Shown here: in pieces, positions 21,801 through 28,601 of the stretch
Layout: every line of letters starts with the position of its first letter
Numbering within the stretch: the first letter of the stretch is position 1
Origin: Candidatus Saccharimonadota bacterium
GTDB taxonomy: Bacteria > Patescibacteriota > Saccharimonadia > Saccharimonadales > UBA4665
Direction of reading: 5' to 3'
DNA: 64,000 bases
NCBI GenBank assembly: GCA_013289705.1
Contig: JABCZM010000003.1
Coordinates: forward strand, 1 to 64,000
Made by a program: the position numbers and the translations under genes
Notes under the pieces: model-generated
What the model was told of the DNA's origin: nothing
Database searches by the model: none
Seen by the model: only the letters and a program-made list of their open reading frames with translations

Positions 21801-24800
21801 TGTACTGCTCAATACCCCAACTTGCAAGAAACCATTGCTATTGAAGTTCGTATAAGTGGCGGCGGTCGGACTATAGAACGATTGCAGAGCACCGGTCTGC
21901 CCACTCCACCCCTGGATTGTCAAACCAGTTCCGGTCACAGCGGTAGGTGGCAAGCCAGCTATCGTGGCCGAACCAGTGTCCGTGTAGGTTACCGTGGTGC
22001 CATTGGTAATCGTCTTAAGGAGTAGGCTGCCACTCGTAAAGCCGTTTGTGGTATTACGATAGATCTTATACCCGGTAGCACCAGGTACCTGGGTCCAGTT
22101 AATAACACTCGTATTAGCGTTCATAGCCAAGGTGTTGCTGGCGATCGTTTCACCGGCCGCGTTAGTAGCGGTAGCGACGTAGTAGAAATTGGTACCAGTG
22201 GTACTCGGACTGGTGATAACCGGCCGGGCTAGGCCGTTAAAGGTGTTAGAGACACCGTTGGTGTAGGGATCTCCGTTGGCGTCGACACCAGAAAGGAAGG
22301 CACCGTTGACGTCTTGCAGCTGAAGAAGATCCGCCGATTGGCTGGCAGCGCCGCGAATGATAGTAGCGACAGACCCAGAGTTACCGGCAGTGACACACAA
22401 CGCCTGGACACCACCGCTACAGACAGCAGCTCCACCGCTTACCCTTAGACTATTCGCCGCTGTAGCCAAGCCAAACCGGTCAACAGTAAAGCTCGCGGCG
22501 TTGGTGGTACTGCGAACGATTAAGCCACTCCCTACTGTGCTAGAAGTCTGGGGCGTACCAGTAGCAGCCGTCAAGCCTGTATCGCTAAAGCTGGCTGCAC
22601 CGGTGGTAGTACCAATTAATAATGTGCTGCCCGAGAAGGCCGTACTGGTATCGCGGAAAATCTTGTAACTGGTAGCGCCCGGCGAAGCCGTCCACGTTAA
22701 GTTAACTGTCTGGTTACCAGAAGTTGGTGTAACCGAGACAGCACTGTTAGCGGTGGTTTCGCCGCCACTGTTAACCGCCGATACTTCGTAATAGTAAGTA
22801 GTGCCCACGGCTAGGCTACCGCCACTAGCCAAGACAGCACTGACGCCCGTAGGAACAAGCAACGCACCAAGAGTAACCGTAGTACCCTGGGTGTTCAGGT
22901 TACCGTTGGCATCAACTTTTACGAGCGTGTTAGCGTTACTATCTTGCAATTGCAACAGGTTAGCCGTCTGGGCCGTGAAACCTTGAATTACAACACCTGT
23001 CGTGGTAGCCGCCCCTGGTGCTACAGCTAGCTTAGCGTTGATGGCAGCCGCTAAGTCGGTGCTCGCCACGCTCAACCGTTGAGTGGCGTAGACGTCACCG
23101 GCAGCATTAACATCGAGCACCGTCAACGGCGTTGAGTTCCTAACCTGAAGAAGATCAGCCGTCTGGCTGGCCGCACCCTGGATAACAGCAGCAACACTGC
23201 TAGCGCTGGCACTTTGGACGTTGAAGTTAGCTGTTTGGGTGGTAGTGCTATTCTGAATATAGTTAGCCGAGCCACTGGCAGCTGCAAAGCCACAATTGAC
23301 ACTGGTTTGAATACAAATTGTACCCGATTCGTTAGGTAGTGAAATAGTCTGGTTGGCGGTCAGCGTGGTAGTATTCAGGGTAGCGCCAAAGCCGTCAGTG
23401 GTACCATCCGCAAAGGTCAGACTTCCCTGGTAAACAGTGCCACTTGTCGCAGGGACACCAAGCGTCAGTTGACCGGAAGAATTGAACTTGCTTTGGACGA
23501 TACCGTTGCTATCTTGCAGCTGGAAGAGGTCAGCAGTCTGGCCGGAGACGCCACGGATAGCTACGCCGACAGTACCAGTACCTTGGGTACCAACACTTAA
23601 ACGTCCACCGTAAGAACTAGTCGTACTAATAAACACCAGCCCGTTGCCCGAAGCGTTGACACCAAAGATAGGATTACCCGTAGAGCTGAGGGCAGTCAGC
23701 ACATTAGTACTCTGGCCGCTCCACCCCTGTAATGTTAGCCCCGTTCCTGTCACACTTGTTGGAGGCAATCCAGCTATAGTAGCCGAACCACTGTCAGTGT
23801 AGGTAACAGTGGTACCGTTGGTAATAGTGACCAGGAGTAAGCTACCACCCGTAAAGCTGTTGGTGGTATTACGGTAGATGTTGTAGCCCGTGGCACCAGG
23901 CACTTGGGTCCAGTTTATGACGCTGGTGTTGGCATTCATGGCCAGTACATTGCTGGGGATGGTTTCACCGGCGGCATTGGTGGCCGTTACGACGTAGTAG
24001 AAGTTAGTACCGGTGGTGCTGGGGCTGGTGATGACGGGGGTGGCAAGGCCAGCGAAGGTGCTATTGGTGCCATTCGTGTAGAAGCCACCGTTGGCGTTGA
24101 TGCCAGAGAGAACAGCACCATTGGTATTGCGGTACTGCAATAAGTCGGCCGTTTGGCCGCTAGCGCCTTGGATGTTGGCGGCAACGGTAGAAGTTAAGCT
24201 GTTCGTAACCGATAAGGCCGAGATACCAGCCCCAGCGCCGCTGTTGGCAGCGTTAATACCGGCGTTGCCGAATAATTGGCCAGCATTGGCAATTGATAAG
24301 CCCGTAGCACCGGTGGTCTGAAGTACCTTGAATAATATGTTACCAGATGGTGCCTGATTAGCATTTAAGGTCAGGATTGAACCAAGAGCCGCCCCCGTTG
24401 GCAGCGCCCCGCCCCCCACAGCACTAGTCTGATCGTTATAAACGTAGGTTGTGGCACTGCCGCCGGTAACACTGCCAATTTTGAGCTCGCTGCCACTAAC
24501 AGTACTTCGGTAGATGTTGTAGCTCGTTGCGCCAGGTGCGCCGTTAAAGGTAACTGTGTTGTAGTTTGTACTATTCAGCGTAGCGTTACCAGTTTCGGTT
24601 TGCTCTGCCGAAGCTATGGTCTCACCCTGAGTGTTCACGCTGCTTACTCGGTAGTAGTAATTAGTGGCACCACCCGTACCAACATTGCCGAGCACAATAC
24701 CTGTTGGGAACGTAAGCCCCGAAAGTGTGTTAGCCTGACCGTTGGTGTAAATACCACCCGTACCATTAAACCCAGACAAAACAAGACCATTACTACCCTG

Positions 24801-27620
24801 TAGCTGAACCAAATCAGCAGTCTGGCCAGTCTGTCCACGAACGATATTACCAATTGTTGTGGTCGCATCGGCTATAATCGATAATTCGGCTGTTGTTGCA
24901 GCCGCATTCAGTCCCAAGTGCCCAGCAGCCGTAAAGCCCGCCAAGCGAGCACCGCTGCTGTTTTGGAACTGCAATAATTCACCGGTTTGGCTGGTAGATT
25001 GCTCAATCACTGCCGTATTTGTGGTTGTTGTGCCGCTGTTCTGAACGTAAAAATTACCTGCCTGAGCGCTCGCACTCTGGTTTTTGATAAAGTCAGTACC
25101 GTTTGTAGCCTCAAAGGTGTTGTTACAACCAGCCAACTGATTGCTGGCATTCAAACAAACAGCCACATTGTTGCTGGCCGCGACGGGGTTACTGAGCACA
25201 ATCGTGCCCGCCAAGCTCGTCGTAATAGCACTTCGGCCAATGGTAACGGCGCTAGCGTTTGTAGTGCCAATTGTTATCGTGCCAGCCGTACCACCAGTAG
25301 CTACACCGCTGTCGATAATCACATTACCAGTGTTACCATTGGCAGCCGTACCGCTTGACACGGTAACGTTGCCCGAGTTAGCAGCACCAGTAGCATTACC
25401 AGAACGCACCGTAACGGTGGCACTGCTAAAGCCACTGTTGAGATCACCACTTTGGAACGTAGCGGCATTGCCATAGCTCTGGAAACTACCATTTTGGGAA
25501 CGGATGTAGCCGTTAGCGACAACGTTCCCGCTGCCAAATACCTGGAATTCTTGGATACCAGTGGTACTGAGCGCGTTGATGAAGAAACTGCTGCTACTTC
25601 CCTGAAGGATTAAGCCGTTTTGGGTGGCGGCCGAAGTAATTCGCTCCGTTGACTGAAAGTGCGTAAAGCTAGCACCAGAGAGCGATGGGCTAAAAACATT
25701 ACTGGTAGTAAGGCTCGTGTCGCTGGCAATGGCCACAACCGTTAACGTCTGGCCACTGGCGGTGATAGTGTCGCCCACATTCAGCTCGGTGGTAAAGTGT
25801 GTGCCCGTACCAGTTACGGTGGTAGTACCACTCGTGGTAAGGGTGCCCGTACCAGTCTTCGATGCGCTGCCACTGACATCAAGCGCCGCACCAGGCGTTG
25901 CCGTACCAACACCTACATCACCACCCTGTAAGATAGCCGCGATGCCAGTTGTCCCCGTAGCCGTAACGCTCAAAGCCGTGCCATTACTGGCTCCAGTTAG
26001 GGTGGTAGCGCCACTGGTTACCGTCAAGGTCTTGCCGCTAGCAACAGTGGTATTTTGGTTTAGGTTGACGCCACCCGTAGCATTGGTAGTGCCAACATTT
26101 AGCACTGTCGTACCAGATGGCGTATCAAGTAACGGCGTTAGCAAACTGGTGCCCGCGGTGCCGCTCCCGTCGATGTTAAAGTTGGCAGCAACCTGTTGGG
26201 TAAGCTGGTTTTTGATGAAGGTACTACCTCCAGCAGTTGCAAATCCACAAGCCGTGTCACCCTGGTAACAAACAACCGCCGCTGTGCCAGTGGTAGGTTT
26301 TGGCAGTGTCACCGTTAGATTGCCAGCGGCCCCTGTGAGCACATCACTTTCTAGCGTCAGGCTGATATTGTCGATAGTACCATCACCCAGCACAACCTTG
26401 CCTAAACTTGCACCACTGCCGGCAGTCACTTTACCCAAGCTCAACTGGTTACCCGTGCTATTAAACGCGCCGTTGATATTACCGCTGTTATCAACCAACT
26501 GGAACAGGTTACCCGTCTGGCTGGCAGCTTGATTGATCACTACTGTTGGCACCGTCGCACTGGCAGCCGCCTGCACAAAGATGCTGCTTTGGCTGGTGCT
26601 TGCACCTTGCACGCTCAGCAAACCACTGTTGGTTGTCGAGTTATTAATGCCCACAAAGCTGCCATTGTCAAAAATACTACTGCTGCCAATGCTGTTGCCA
26701 GCACCAGTGTCAAACTTCGCCACAAAGTTCTGGACGCCAGAACCCAAAATGCTACCACCAGTACCCGTACAGTTGGCTCTGCTCCTCAAACAAACCTGAT
26801 CGGTGGCATTGGTAGGATCGTCAGGAATCGTAATCGTTTGATCTTGAGACGTTGCACCCTGGAACACCAGCGTACTCTTGAAGCCGGTAGCCTGGTTCAC
26901 AAACGAAAGATTGCCGGCCGAAAAGGCATACGGCACCGCTGTTAATTTCAGCCGTGGCGTCATCTCCCCGTCAGCTGGCGTACAGCTGCCAAACGCACAG
27001 TTGGCCGTACCACGAACCGTCATGCCCACGTACAGATTTTGGTCCCAGTTGATGCTTGGAAACGGTGTAATGCTGCCAAGATTGACTGTCAAATAGCCGT
27101 TAACAACCCGCACCGCCTGGCTGTTACTGTTCAGGTAATCTTCAGTCCAGAGGCTGCTACCGCCAGTGCTCGTGTTGTACAGGTTAAATTCGACGTTGTA
27201 GTTACCATCAGGGGCAATAGCACCAGCCGCTGTCATCAGCTTAGCCTGGAAGTTGACCGTATCAGCAGTAGCCGCCTCAGTCTTCCGCGGCACAGCCACA
27301 ACCCCAACCACCAAGACGGCCAACGCAACCACCATCACCCCTCGAAAAACAAACTGCCCCCTCGCGCGCACGCGCGTACGCGCAAAAAGCCCACCAAAAA
27401 CAGATTGAAGGCCACCAGACTGTGGTGCAGTGTGGTCCGAATGTGAGCATCGGAACGCAGCGTACGCAAAGAGTACGTGAGCATCATCGGAGCGCAGCAG
27501 TCGGGCCGCAATGCGCCATAATCTGGTGGCCGCCCCCAGTATAACCACAAACACCCCTAAGAGTAACCTCTTAGGGGTGCGTGCAAACAGTTTCTGCTTT
27601 TCAGGTGTTTGTGTGGGCAT
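9819..27620 (-). CDS. Giant repetitive surface protein (about 5,930 aa)
   Basis: An uninterrupted frame encoding about 5,933 residues from ATG 27620 (a TTG at 27677 would add 19). A hydrophobic helix GVMVVALAVLVVGVVAV followed by TEAATAD looks like the export signal. Next is a domain of about 125 residues (NFQAKLMTAAGAIAPDG to TPRLKLTAVPYAF) of the kind that heads many long collar- or fibre-like bacterial surface proteins. The bulk is Ala/Gly/Thr/Ser-rich repeats, including units like IQGASSQTADLLQ, interleaved with about ten fibronectin-III-like modules (YYYRVSSVN...PGATSYNIYRST). Near the end lie a carbohydrate-binding-like jelly-roll domain (NGGAETGTTSW to LFIDNLSVV) and a cysteine-containing C-terminal domain. 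The true start is uncertain: bases 27410-27579 contain a hairpin element and a terminator-like hairpin inside the frame, so translation could begin nearer 27345. Likely an adhesin or fibre. Confidence 0.88.
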   Translation of the reverse strand: MPTQTPEKQKLFARTPKRLLLGVFVVILGAATRLWRIAARLLRSDDAHVLFAYAAFRCSHSDHTAPQSGGLQSVFGGLFARTRVRARGQFVFRGVMVVALAVLVVGVVAVPRKTEAATADTVNFQAKLMTAAGAIAPDGNYNVEFNLYNTSTGGSSLWTEDYLNSNSQAVRVVNGYLTVNLGSITPFPSINWDQNLYVGMTVRGTANCAFGSCTPADGEMTPRLKLTAVPYAFSAGNLSFVNQATGFKSTLVFQGATSQDQTITIPDDPTNATDQVCLRSRANCTGTGGSILGSGVQNFVAKFDTGAGNSIGSSSIFDNGSFVGINNSTTNSGLLSVQGASTSQSSIFVQAAASATVPTVVINQAASQTGNLFQLVDNSGNINGAFNSTGNQLSLGKVTAGSGASLGKVVLGDGTIDNISLTLESDVLTGAAGNLTVTLPKPTTGTAAVVCYQGDTACGFATAGGSTFIKNQLTQQVAANFNIDGSGTAGTSLLTPLLDTPSGTTVLNVGTTNATGGVNLNQNTTVASGKTLTVTSGATTLTGASNGTALSVTATGTTGIAAILQGGDVGVGTATPGAALDVSGSASKTGTGTLTTSGTTTVTGTGTHFTTELNVGDTITASGQTLTVVAIASDTSLTTSNVFSPSLSGASFTHFQSTERITSAATQNGLILQGSSSSFFINALSTTGIQEFQVFGSGNVVANGYIRSQNGSFQSYGNAATFQSGDLNSGFSSATVTVRSGNATGAANSGNVTVSSGTAANGNTGNVIIDSGVATGGTAGTITIGTTNASAVTIGRSAITTSLAGTIVLSNPVAASNNVAVCLNASNQLAGCNNTFEATNGTDFIKNQSASAQAGNFYVQNSGTTTTNTAVIEQSTSQTGELLQFQNSSGARLAGFTAAGHLGLNAAATTAELSIIADATTTIGNIVRGQTGQTADLVQLQGSNGLVLSGFNGTGGIYTNGQANTLSGLTFPTGIVLGNVGTGGATNYYYRVSSVNTQGETIASAEQTETGNATLNSTNYNTVTFNGAPGATSYNIYRSTVSGSELKIGSVTGGSATTYVYNDQTSAVGGGALPTGAALGSILTLNANQAPSGNILFKVLQTTGATGLSIANAGQLFGNAGINAANSGAGAGISALSVTNSLTSTVAANIQGASGQTADLLQYRNTNGAVLSGINANGGFYTNGTNSTFAGLATPVITSPSTTGTNFYYVVTATNAAGETIPSNVLAMNANTSVINWTQVPGATGYNIYRNTTNSFTGGSLLLVTITNGTTVTYTDSGSATIAGLPPTSVTGTGLTLQGWSGQSTNVLTALSSTGNPIFGVNASGNGLVFISTTSSYGGRLSVGTQGTGTVGVAIRGVSGQTADLFQLQDSNGIVQSKFNSSGQLTLGVPATSGTVYQGSLTFADGTTDGFGATLNTTTLTANQTISLPNESGTICIQTSVNCGFAAASGSANYIQNSTTTQTANFNVQSASASSVAAVIQGAASQTADLLQVRNSTPLTVLDVNAAGDVYATQRLSVASTDLAAAINAKLAVAPGAATTTGVVIQGFTAQTANLLQLQDSNANTLVKVDANGNLNTQGTTVTLGALLVPTGVSAVLASGGSLAVGTTYYYEVSAVNSGGETTANSAVSVTPTSGNQTVNLTWTASPGATSYKIFRDTSTAFSGSTLLIGTTTGAASFSDTGLTAATGTPQTSSTVGSGLIVRSTTNAASFTVDRFGLATAANSLRVSGGAAVCSGGVQALCVTAGNSGSVATIIRGAASQSADLLQLQDVNGAFLSGVDANGDPYTNGVSNTFNGLARPVITSPSTTGTNFYYVATATNAAGETIASNTLAMNANTSVINWTQVPGATGYKIYRNTTNGFTSGSLLLKTITNGTTVTYTDTGSATIAGLPPTAVTGTGLTIQGWSGQTGALQSFYSPTAATYTNFNSNGFLQVGVLSSTALVGGEIGVRSTTGGRDLVLAANASQISNIAEIQNASGDVLSKFTATGQLVLGTIGAVAGAAIQGSVGFGDGTTDGFAATLNTSTLTANQTISLPNASGTICLQSSAACGFAATTGGTGYIQNGTTTQTANFNIQSASASGVAATIQGAAGQTANLLQLQDSNGNILSGINAGGALFTNGTANVLNGLVYPSGVTLATVGTAGSTTYYYRVSSVGAQGETIASTETSIATGNTTLSGTNYNTVTFNSASGASSYNIYRSTVSGNELKIGSVTSTNAATYTYNDQTSAAGSGALPTGSVNSVLTINGGSGAPSAGTLVVNNASGNPLVQVGINGGSTTYIKGSLSLANTYNTGSPALQLVNSGASTVAAYIQGASSQTADLLQYKNSNSVGVVLSGVNANGGLYTNGVSSSFNALAVPTLSLASGGGTAYYYEITAVNAAGQTIASNEVSTNGTSGVISWPVSPGATSYQVYRGTAAGAENVYTSTLAVSIPCPAGATTCNWGVDASGGFFTASGTPPTNTAGSGLKIQGWSGQTGNLLQFKDGSANILGGFNAAGNLYYGNSGFTTTLNTTTLTANQTIALPNASGTVCLQASSSCGFEATNGTDFIQNQSASAQTANLNIQSASGTSVAAVIQGAAGGSADVLQIYNLSGTKSVNVSSAGRAFFSNGLNVGTSVAGSGSGYGALLSGNTGGSGSAVIVGVRGIAGQTGDLIQNQDANGNVLSGFNANGGIYANGAANTLFGLSSPATVSLSTSGTAGSTTYAYRVSALNSQGETIPATEVSIATGNATLSGSNFVTVTWSPVAGATSYKVYGRTASGELFMATLTGDGRAGNYTFNDTGTITPSGALPTGSVFGATLTVGGSNGASATVFNVQSGGGNTLFSVGLGNQTTIGGGLVLKNANNTAFSALQLQNQLGTTVAAYIQGAASQSADLLQYTDAHGAVLSGVTSNGGFYTNGVSSSFNALAVPAFTTTSTGTSYYYEITATNAAGETVGSTSLGMANNTSALTWNQVPGATGYKIYRNTSNSFTSGSLLRTTLTSGSTVSFTDTGAITSAGLPPTSVTGTGLTLQSWSGQTGDILSANAQSGARILTVGNGSYVRGFVSVGTSANLSARFNVSTAGSATVGEIIQGIAGQTGDLLELQNSSSNVLSSFSASGQLTLGNNTVSGTTQGSINFADGAADGFAATISTTTLTANQTISLPNESGTICLQTSVNCGFAAASGSANYIQNQSAGNQTANFNIVSASSTTVAAVIQAATGSSVDVLDIRNAAGFNNAVFTGGQFNVARISVGNGGNGSNISSIGSTARLEVLSNGSGTAGGGIVVRNTGGGTADLYQNQDNNVNLLSGFNASGALYTNGTTNTINGLIFPATVTLGTVGTAGSTTYYYRVSSVNAAGETKAGTEVSIATGNATLSGTNYDTVTFSSVPGAASYNIYRSTVSGSELKIGSVTSTGSTGNYVYNDQTSAAGSGALPAGTVATPLLAIGGNGSANSNPSQLLLSVAGVGGNVTYVDSNGFLGSKSISLLNSVGNTQSLLKVTNNAPTVVAAYLQGASTQSADLLQNKDANGAVLSGITNNGGLYTSGVSNTFGNLATPVITSPSTTGTNFYYIVTATNAAGETIASNVLALNTNTSIINWTQVPGATGYKIYRNTTSTFGSGLLLLATITNGTTVTYTDTGSAATAGLPPTAPTGTGITIQGWAGQTSALESLTSSAGSGIALQTQVAGDTAPRLSISANGQLNFGSGSGSSDVQISRTGSSTLTVWGHLSVGAQNAAGTQLYVAPSAAGGIGQIIRGQSGQTADLFQLQNSSGDVLAKHTANGQLVLGTIGAVTGSSVAGSIGFGDGTTDGFVTSITSAVQSNNVTLTIPADANSTDTLCLATLNNCLAVGTPGGDLTGSYPAPTIAKLQGKTLTISTTPSTGSVLQYNGSAFVDGFITNTNLQAGTFGNITGTGALAAGSITSGFGTISTGNNITTTATVQGNVVNATGAGEALELGGANINTAGTLSNVAYLNQANTFSAAGNIFSGAGTALTVNNNATISGTGTIGALNVTNGATVGNGLTVTAGASSFGGNVSIAGTNTLTVNTGATTLGGQLNANGGIVTNNANVNAGTGTITSGNINGQAISSAANFTGTVTIQGSGGLTLGIAGPTGTTGQLTFANAANTNTVSLATAAQGNAVVLSIPTDTNTTDTVCLQTLNNCAPINGISGTGTTNYVARFTASNTIGNGILYDDGTFAGVNATTQISNGTLSVLAAASKVGLSVQGSGGDIADFVANGGGTPVASIDANGSLTVTGGNFTKTSVANASAVSIAQNNAATSGTVANNGLNIALTGAATSGANTNSGINFSDVTVNSGNSFVGLNFSASNNYASILSVGANNIISGAGLLQNNAIDSTLTYSNLQKVGALNAGSITAFGTIATGNTISGTVLTGTTAVATPAIRPTADSTAAIEIQNAAGTTNIFSVDTTNNRVGINNVAPGYSLDVTGDINTTANLRTSGTIRLDNSGNLSNIGSITSAGTAQINVSGTAATSIGNTTGTLALQGNASSTIGASNGTFATTIDFANPTANVTLHVPTLAAGSYTICTDSGNCNGAGSTLQTGYNNSAGGSTPEITLDAAHTSVDIQAYSGQTDDLLDLRAYTATGLGAIQFGVSPAGVATVAGGLTVQAGGVNVTGTSSFTGNVGVTGSSTLTGATTITGATNINNSGSATTTIGNASAGAIGLQSAGAINTTAGADSTISTSASHTLAIISKDFNVTAAGGLSLGSTSNTGIISVSNNSATTTLNVATSATPTTAVIVGTDTTNTSTDKLLSLQSGSTPTAKFTVDAAGNVVALGGATAGTTGQFQVNGSNGNVSTTGTLTYADSGAAATATVCKDGSGLLTACSTTGTGATFVQGGNLFGAAAELGTNDANALNFRTNNTDRLTLNATGSNFTFLQAATINTNGALALGIDTGGAAALNIGNANTNALTIGNTSASFTAEANATVNLFNGATAHTVQLATGAATQTVTIGSTNSSSSLALQGGAYSVNVGNTGVGIKATAPTTGSVDLFFGAGSNRLVNINQEAAATTGDNLTIQAGKSGSGAVNGGNLILQAGATGGSGVTGSVIVRANGSDTTGVFQIQDSSSSPILTVDSSTRNINYTPNNTGTLGITSDLTNGARSTYALNITQANNATNNNSVGLLQLSNADTASTAALESITQVGGGTGLSIATGITTGTGISISSSFSSGKGINLTNASAITSGNGIVLNGSNSSGLTGFTGSQILVNPTRTNTATSGTVTDSGNFLNLTRSNTQNGAGGTYAITGALANLQSTCAQTAGTCTDSANIINLNQQYASASGAVLNASNSGTGSVINLTQSGALGAGNAVINVNDTNSTSDKLLNLQKSASSVFTVNALGVTTLAGGQTADITTSGATTLKLDTGAGAAITLGGTNATQINIGHGTIATAITGNVGITNTNATTTLNVSSNTTPTTALIVGTDTTNTSTDKLLSLQSGSTPTAKFTVDAAGNVVALGSATISGTAQAQNFDAVAAGTLGLGNLGGTTGTATNILLGNNAATTKIQSTSTTIQASAGTAVQSTTDNSTAFTVQNSAGASLISIDSTNTAGGLNIATNGGAETGTTSWSALGSATVTQDTTGGEYASGTAGIKAATTGTNQGARYNLTLTSGSTYNVSFSVKSSSGSPTLSVFYSTDGATSAAACAAGSYDSASIASKFVKYTCKFTATSSASAYVIIAQTDSTTRSLFIDNLSVVAQGTTTQNTGVVKVGGAASQGLTLFQLDAAAGTPFTGANASLAGAMYFDTTQGKMQCYDGTVWGACGAAPNSNITLTPEYAGAVLNGTGIGTLTSDFCANQASVLVVPATGNICNSGDARNFYKWTSVQPSSQGYSVYVTYKLPSTFKQFVLGSTSLTGRVDNTTNASVGYSIFKSTGGAVSACGSAIAVTSTTNTWQTVSPTSPNDLSTCGFTANNYVIFKIDVTASNSASAFIENLNFNYTNQ
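16740..24750 (-). repeat. Tandem fibronectin-III/QTADLLQ repeat array inside the giant gene
   Basis: Ten related modules are visible in the translation, each with a tyrosine-rich strand (YYYRVSS, FYYVVTA or YYYEITA), a GET motif and PGATxYxIYR, separated by blocks containing IQGASxQTADLLQ and NGGxYTNG. Two alternating subtypes occur: one with SGSELKIGSV, the other with NTTNSFTxGSLL. Unit size is several hundred to over a thousand bases, so recombination and copy-number change are likely. Confidence 0.8.
27410..27531. repeat. Dispersed hairpin element, copy A
   Basis: A 122-bp element closed by a perfect 10-bp stem (GGCCACCAGA/TCTGGTGGCC). Directly inside it, a second helix of about 17 bp pairs GGTGCAGTGTGGTCCGA with TCGGGCCGCAATGCGCC using several wobble pairs. 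The centre holds two copies of a GTGAGCATCxxxGGAnCGCAG motif around a CGTAC/GTACG hairpin. It lies inside the 5' reading frame of the giant surface gene. Copies B and C share the interior but not the outer stem sequence. Confidence 0.75.
27552..27579 (-). terminator. Perfect 12-bp hairpin inside the giant gene's 5' frame
   Basis: CACCCCTAAGAG and CTCTTAGGGGTG pair perfectly around a 4-nt loop. On the minus strand it is followed by TTTGTGGTTAT, a weak U-rich tail. It lies 40 bp after ATG 27620. It may be an attenuator or the end of a short leader RNA rather than ordinary coding sequence. Confidence 0.45.
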
Positions 27621-27677
27621 TAAGCTTTTGATTTTAAATTTTATTAAGGCAGATACGTTTGTGGCATCTGTCTGCAA

Positions 27678-28471
27678 TGATTATCGCTTATGCCAACAGA
27701 GGCCGACAAGAGGTTTTCGAACAAAAAATATACTCGCCCTTATGCCTTTCTAACAGCACCTTTTCCTATAAAAATCGTAGTTATATTAGCAACATTAGAA
27801 GCATAAACGCTGTACACACCTGTTTCTTCTTATCCAAAAGAGATACATCCCATGCAAAATAGTTGTAAAATTCTTAACACTAGACAAAAAAGCTCAAAAC
27901 TTATCCACAAGCGGTTTTACATTTTTCCAAATTTCCCGAAATATAGAGCTCTTTTTAGCAGTTTTACAGTACCAAAACCAGTGCCAGCACACCCGCCATT
28001 GGCCATGTTAGCACCACCTAGATCAAGCCTATAGATTCAACGATATAAAGACCGCTTGCAAGCGTCATAATCAAACAAGCCAAGCCACCATTTGCCATAT
28101 CCAGCCCAAACTTCCAAACAATTACCGTCAGTACACCCATAAACCACCAAAACCAGTGCCATTAGCTCATTATCATTGTAAATATTGCATCGTATTGAAC
28201 CAACCTACCTGCTGTATCCGCCGCTACCACAAACCAGTGTTGTGACAGTAACACCCCTGTTAAATACCCGAAACAGACCCTCACTCCTCACATTATCACA
28301 AAGATCGTTGTAAATAATAATCCAATCTACGCAAGGCAACCCCCCAAAAGAGCCCACGCACAGCTAACGGCACTCTATTGTTAACGACATGTACCCGCAC
28401 ATCAGTAGCCTGGCCAAATCCAAAGAAAAGCAACAACTCATCAGAGCTAATTATAAAACACGCGAAGCCCA
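27678..28471. other. Non-coding or degenerate stretch between the giant gene and element B
   Basis: About 790 bp with no convincing gene. It contains one perfect DnaA-box sequence (TTATCCACA, 27901-27909) and a weaker TTATCCAAA nearby, but not the cluster expected of an origin. A 15-bp direct repeat (ACCAAAACCAGTGCC) occurs at 27971 and 28146, with a partial third copy at 28226. On the minus strand two tiny frames (28162-28284 and 28037-28162) touch through TAATG and encode hydrophobic peptides of about 40 aa. They could be real small genes or decayed coding sequence. Confidence 0.4.
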
Positions 28472-28592
28472 GGGCTTTCACAGAATGGTGCAGTTTGGTT
28501 GAAACCTGGTTACCGAAGCGGACGCGTACAAAACGCACGGTGAGCATCGGAACGGAAAGTTTCGGCCGAAATGTGCCGTCCTGTGAAAGCCC
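28472..28592. repeat. Dispersed hairpin element, copy B
   Basis: A 121-bp element with a perfect 12-bp outer stem (GGGCTTTCACAG/CTGTGAAAGCCC). Inside, GGTGCA pairs with TGTGCC, and TTTGGTTGAAAC pairs with GTTTCGGCCGAAA (wobbles and one bulge). The centre holds a GCGT/ACGC hairpin flanked by ACCGAAGCGGAC and GAGCATCGGAACGG. It sits 9 bp downstream of the rplU stop codon, where rpmA is found in many bacteria, and could serve as the 3' end of that transcript. Confidence 0.75.
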
Positions 28593-28601
28593 CCTACAAC
28601 T

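Noticed and set aside
27901-27909. Chromosome origin suggested by TTATCCACA
   Set aside because: Only one perfect DnaA box plus one degenerate neighbour, no dnaA, dnaN or rpmH nearby, and parAB is 25 kb away.
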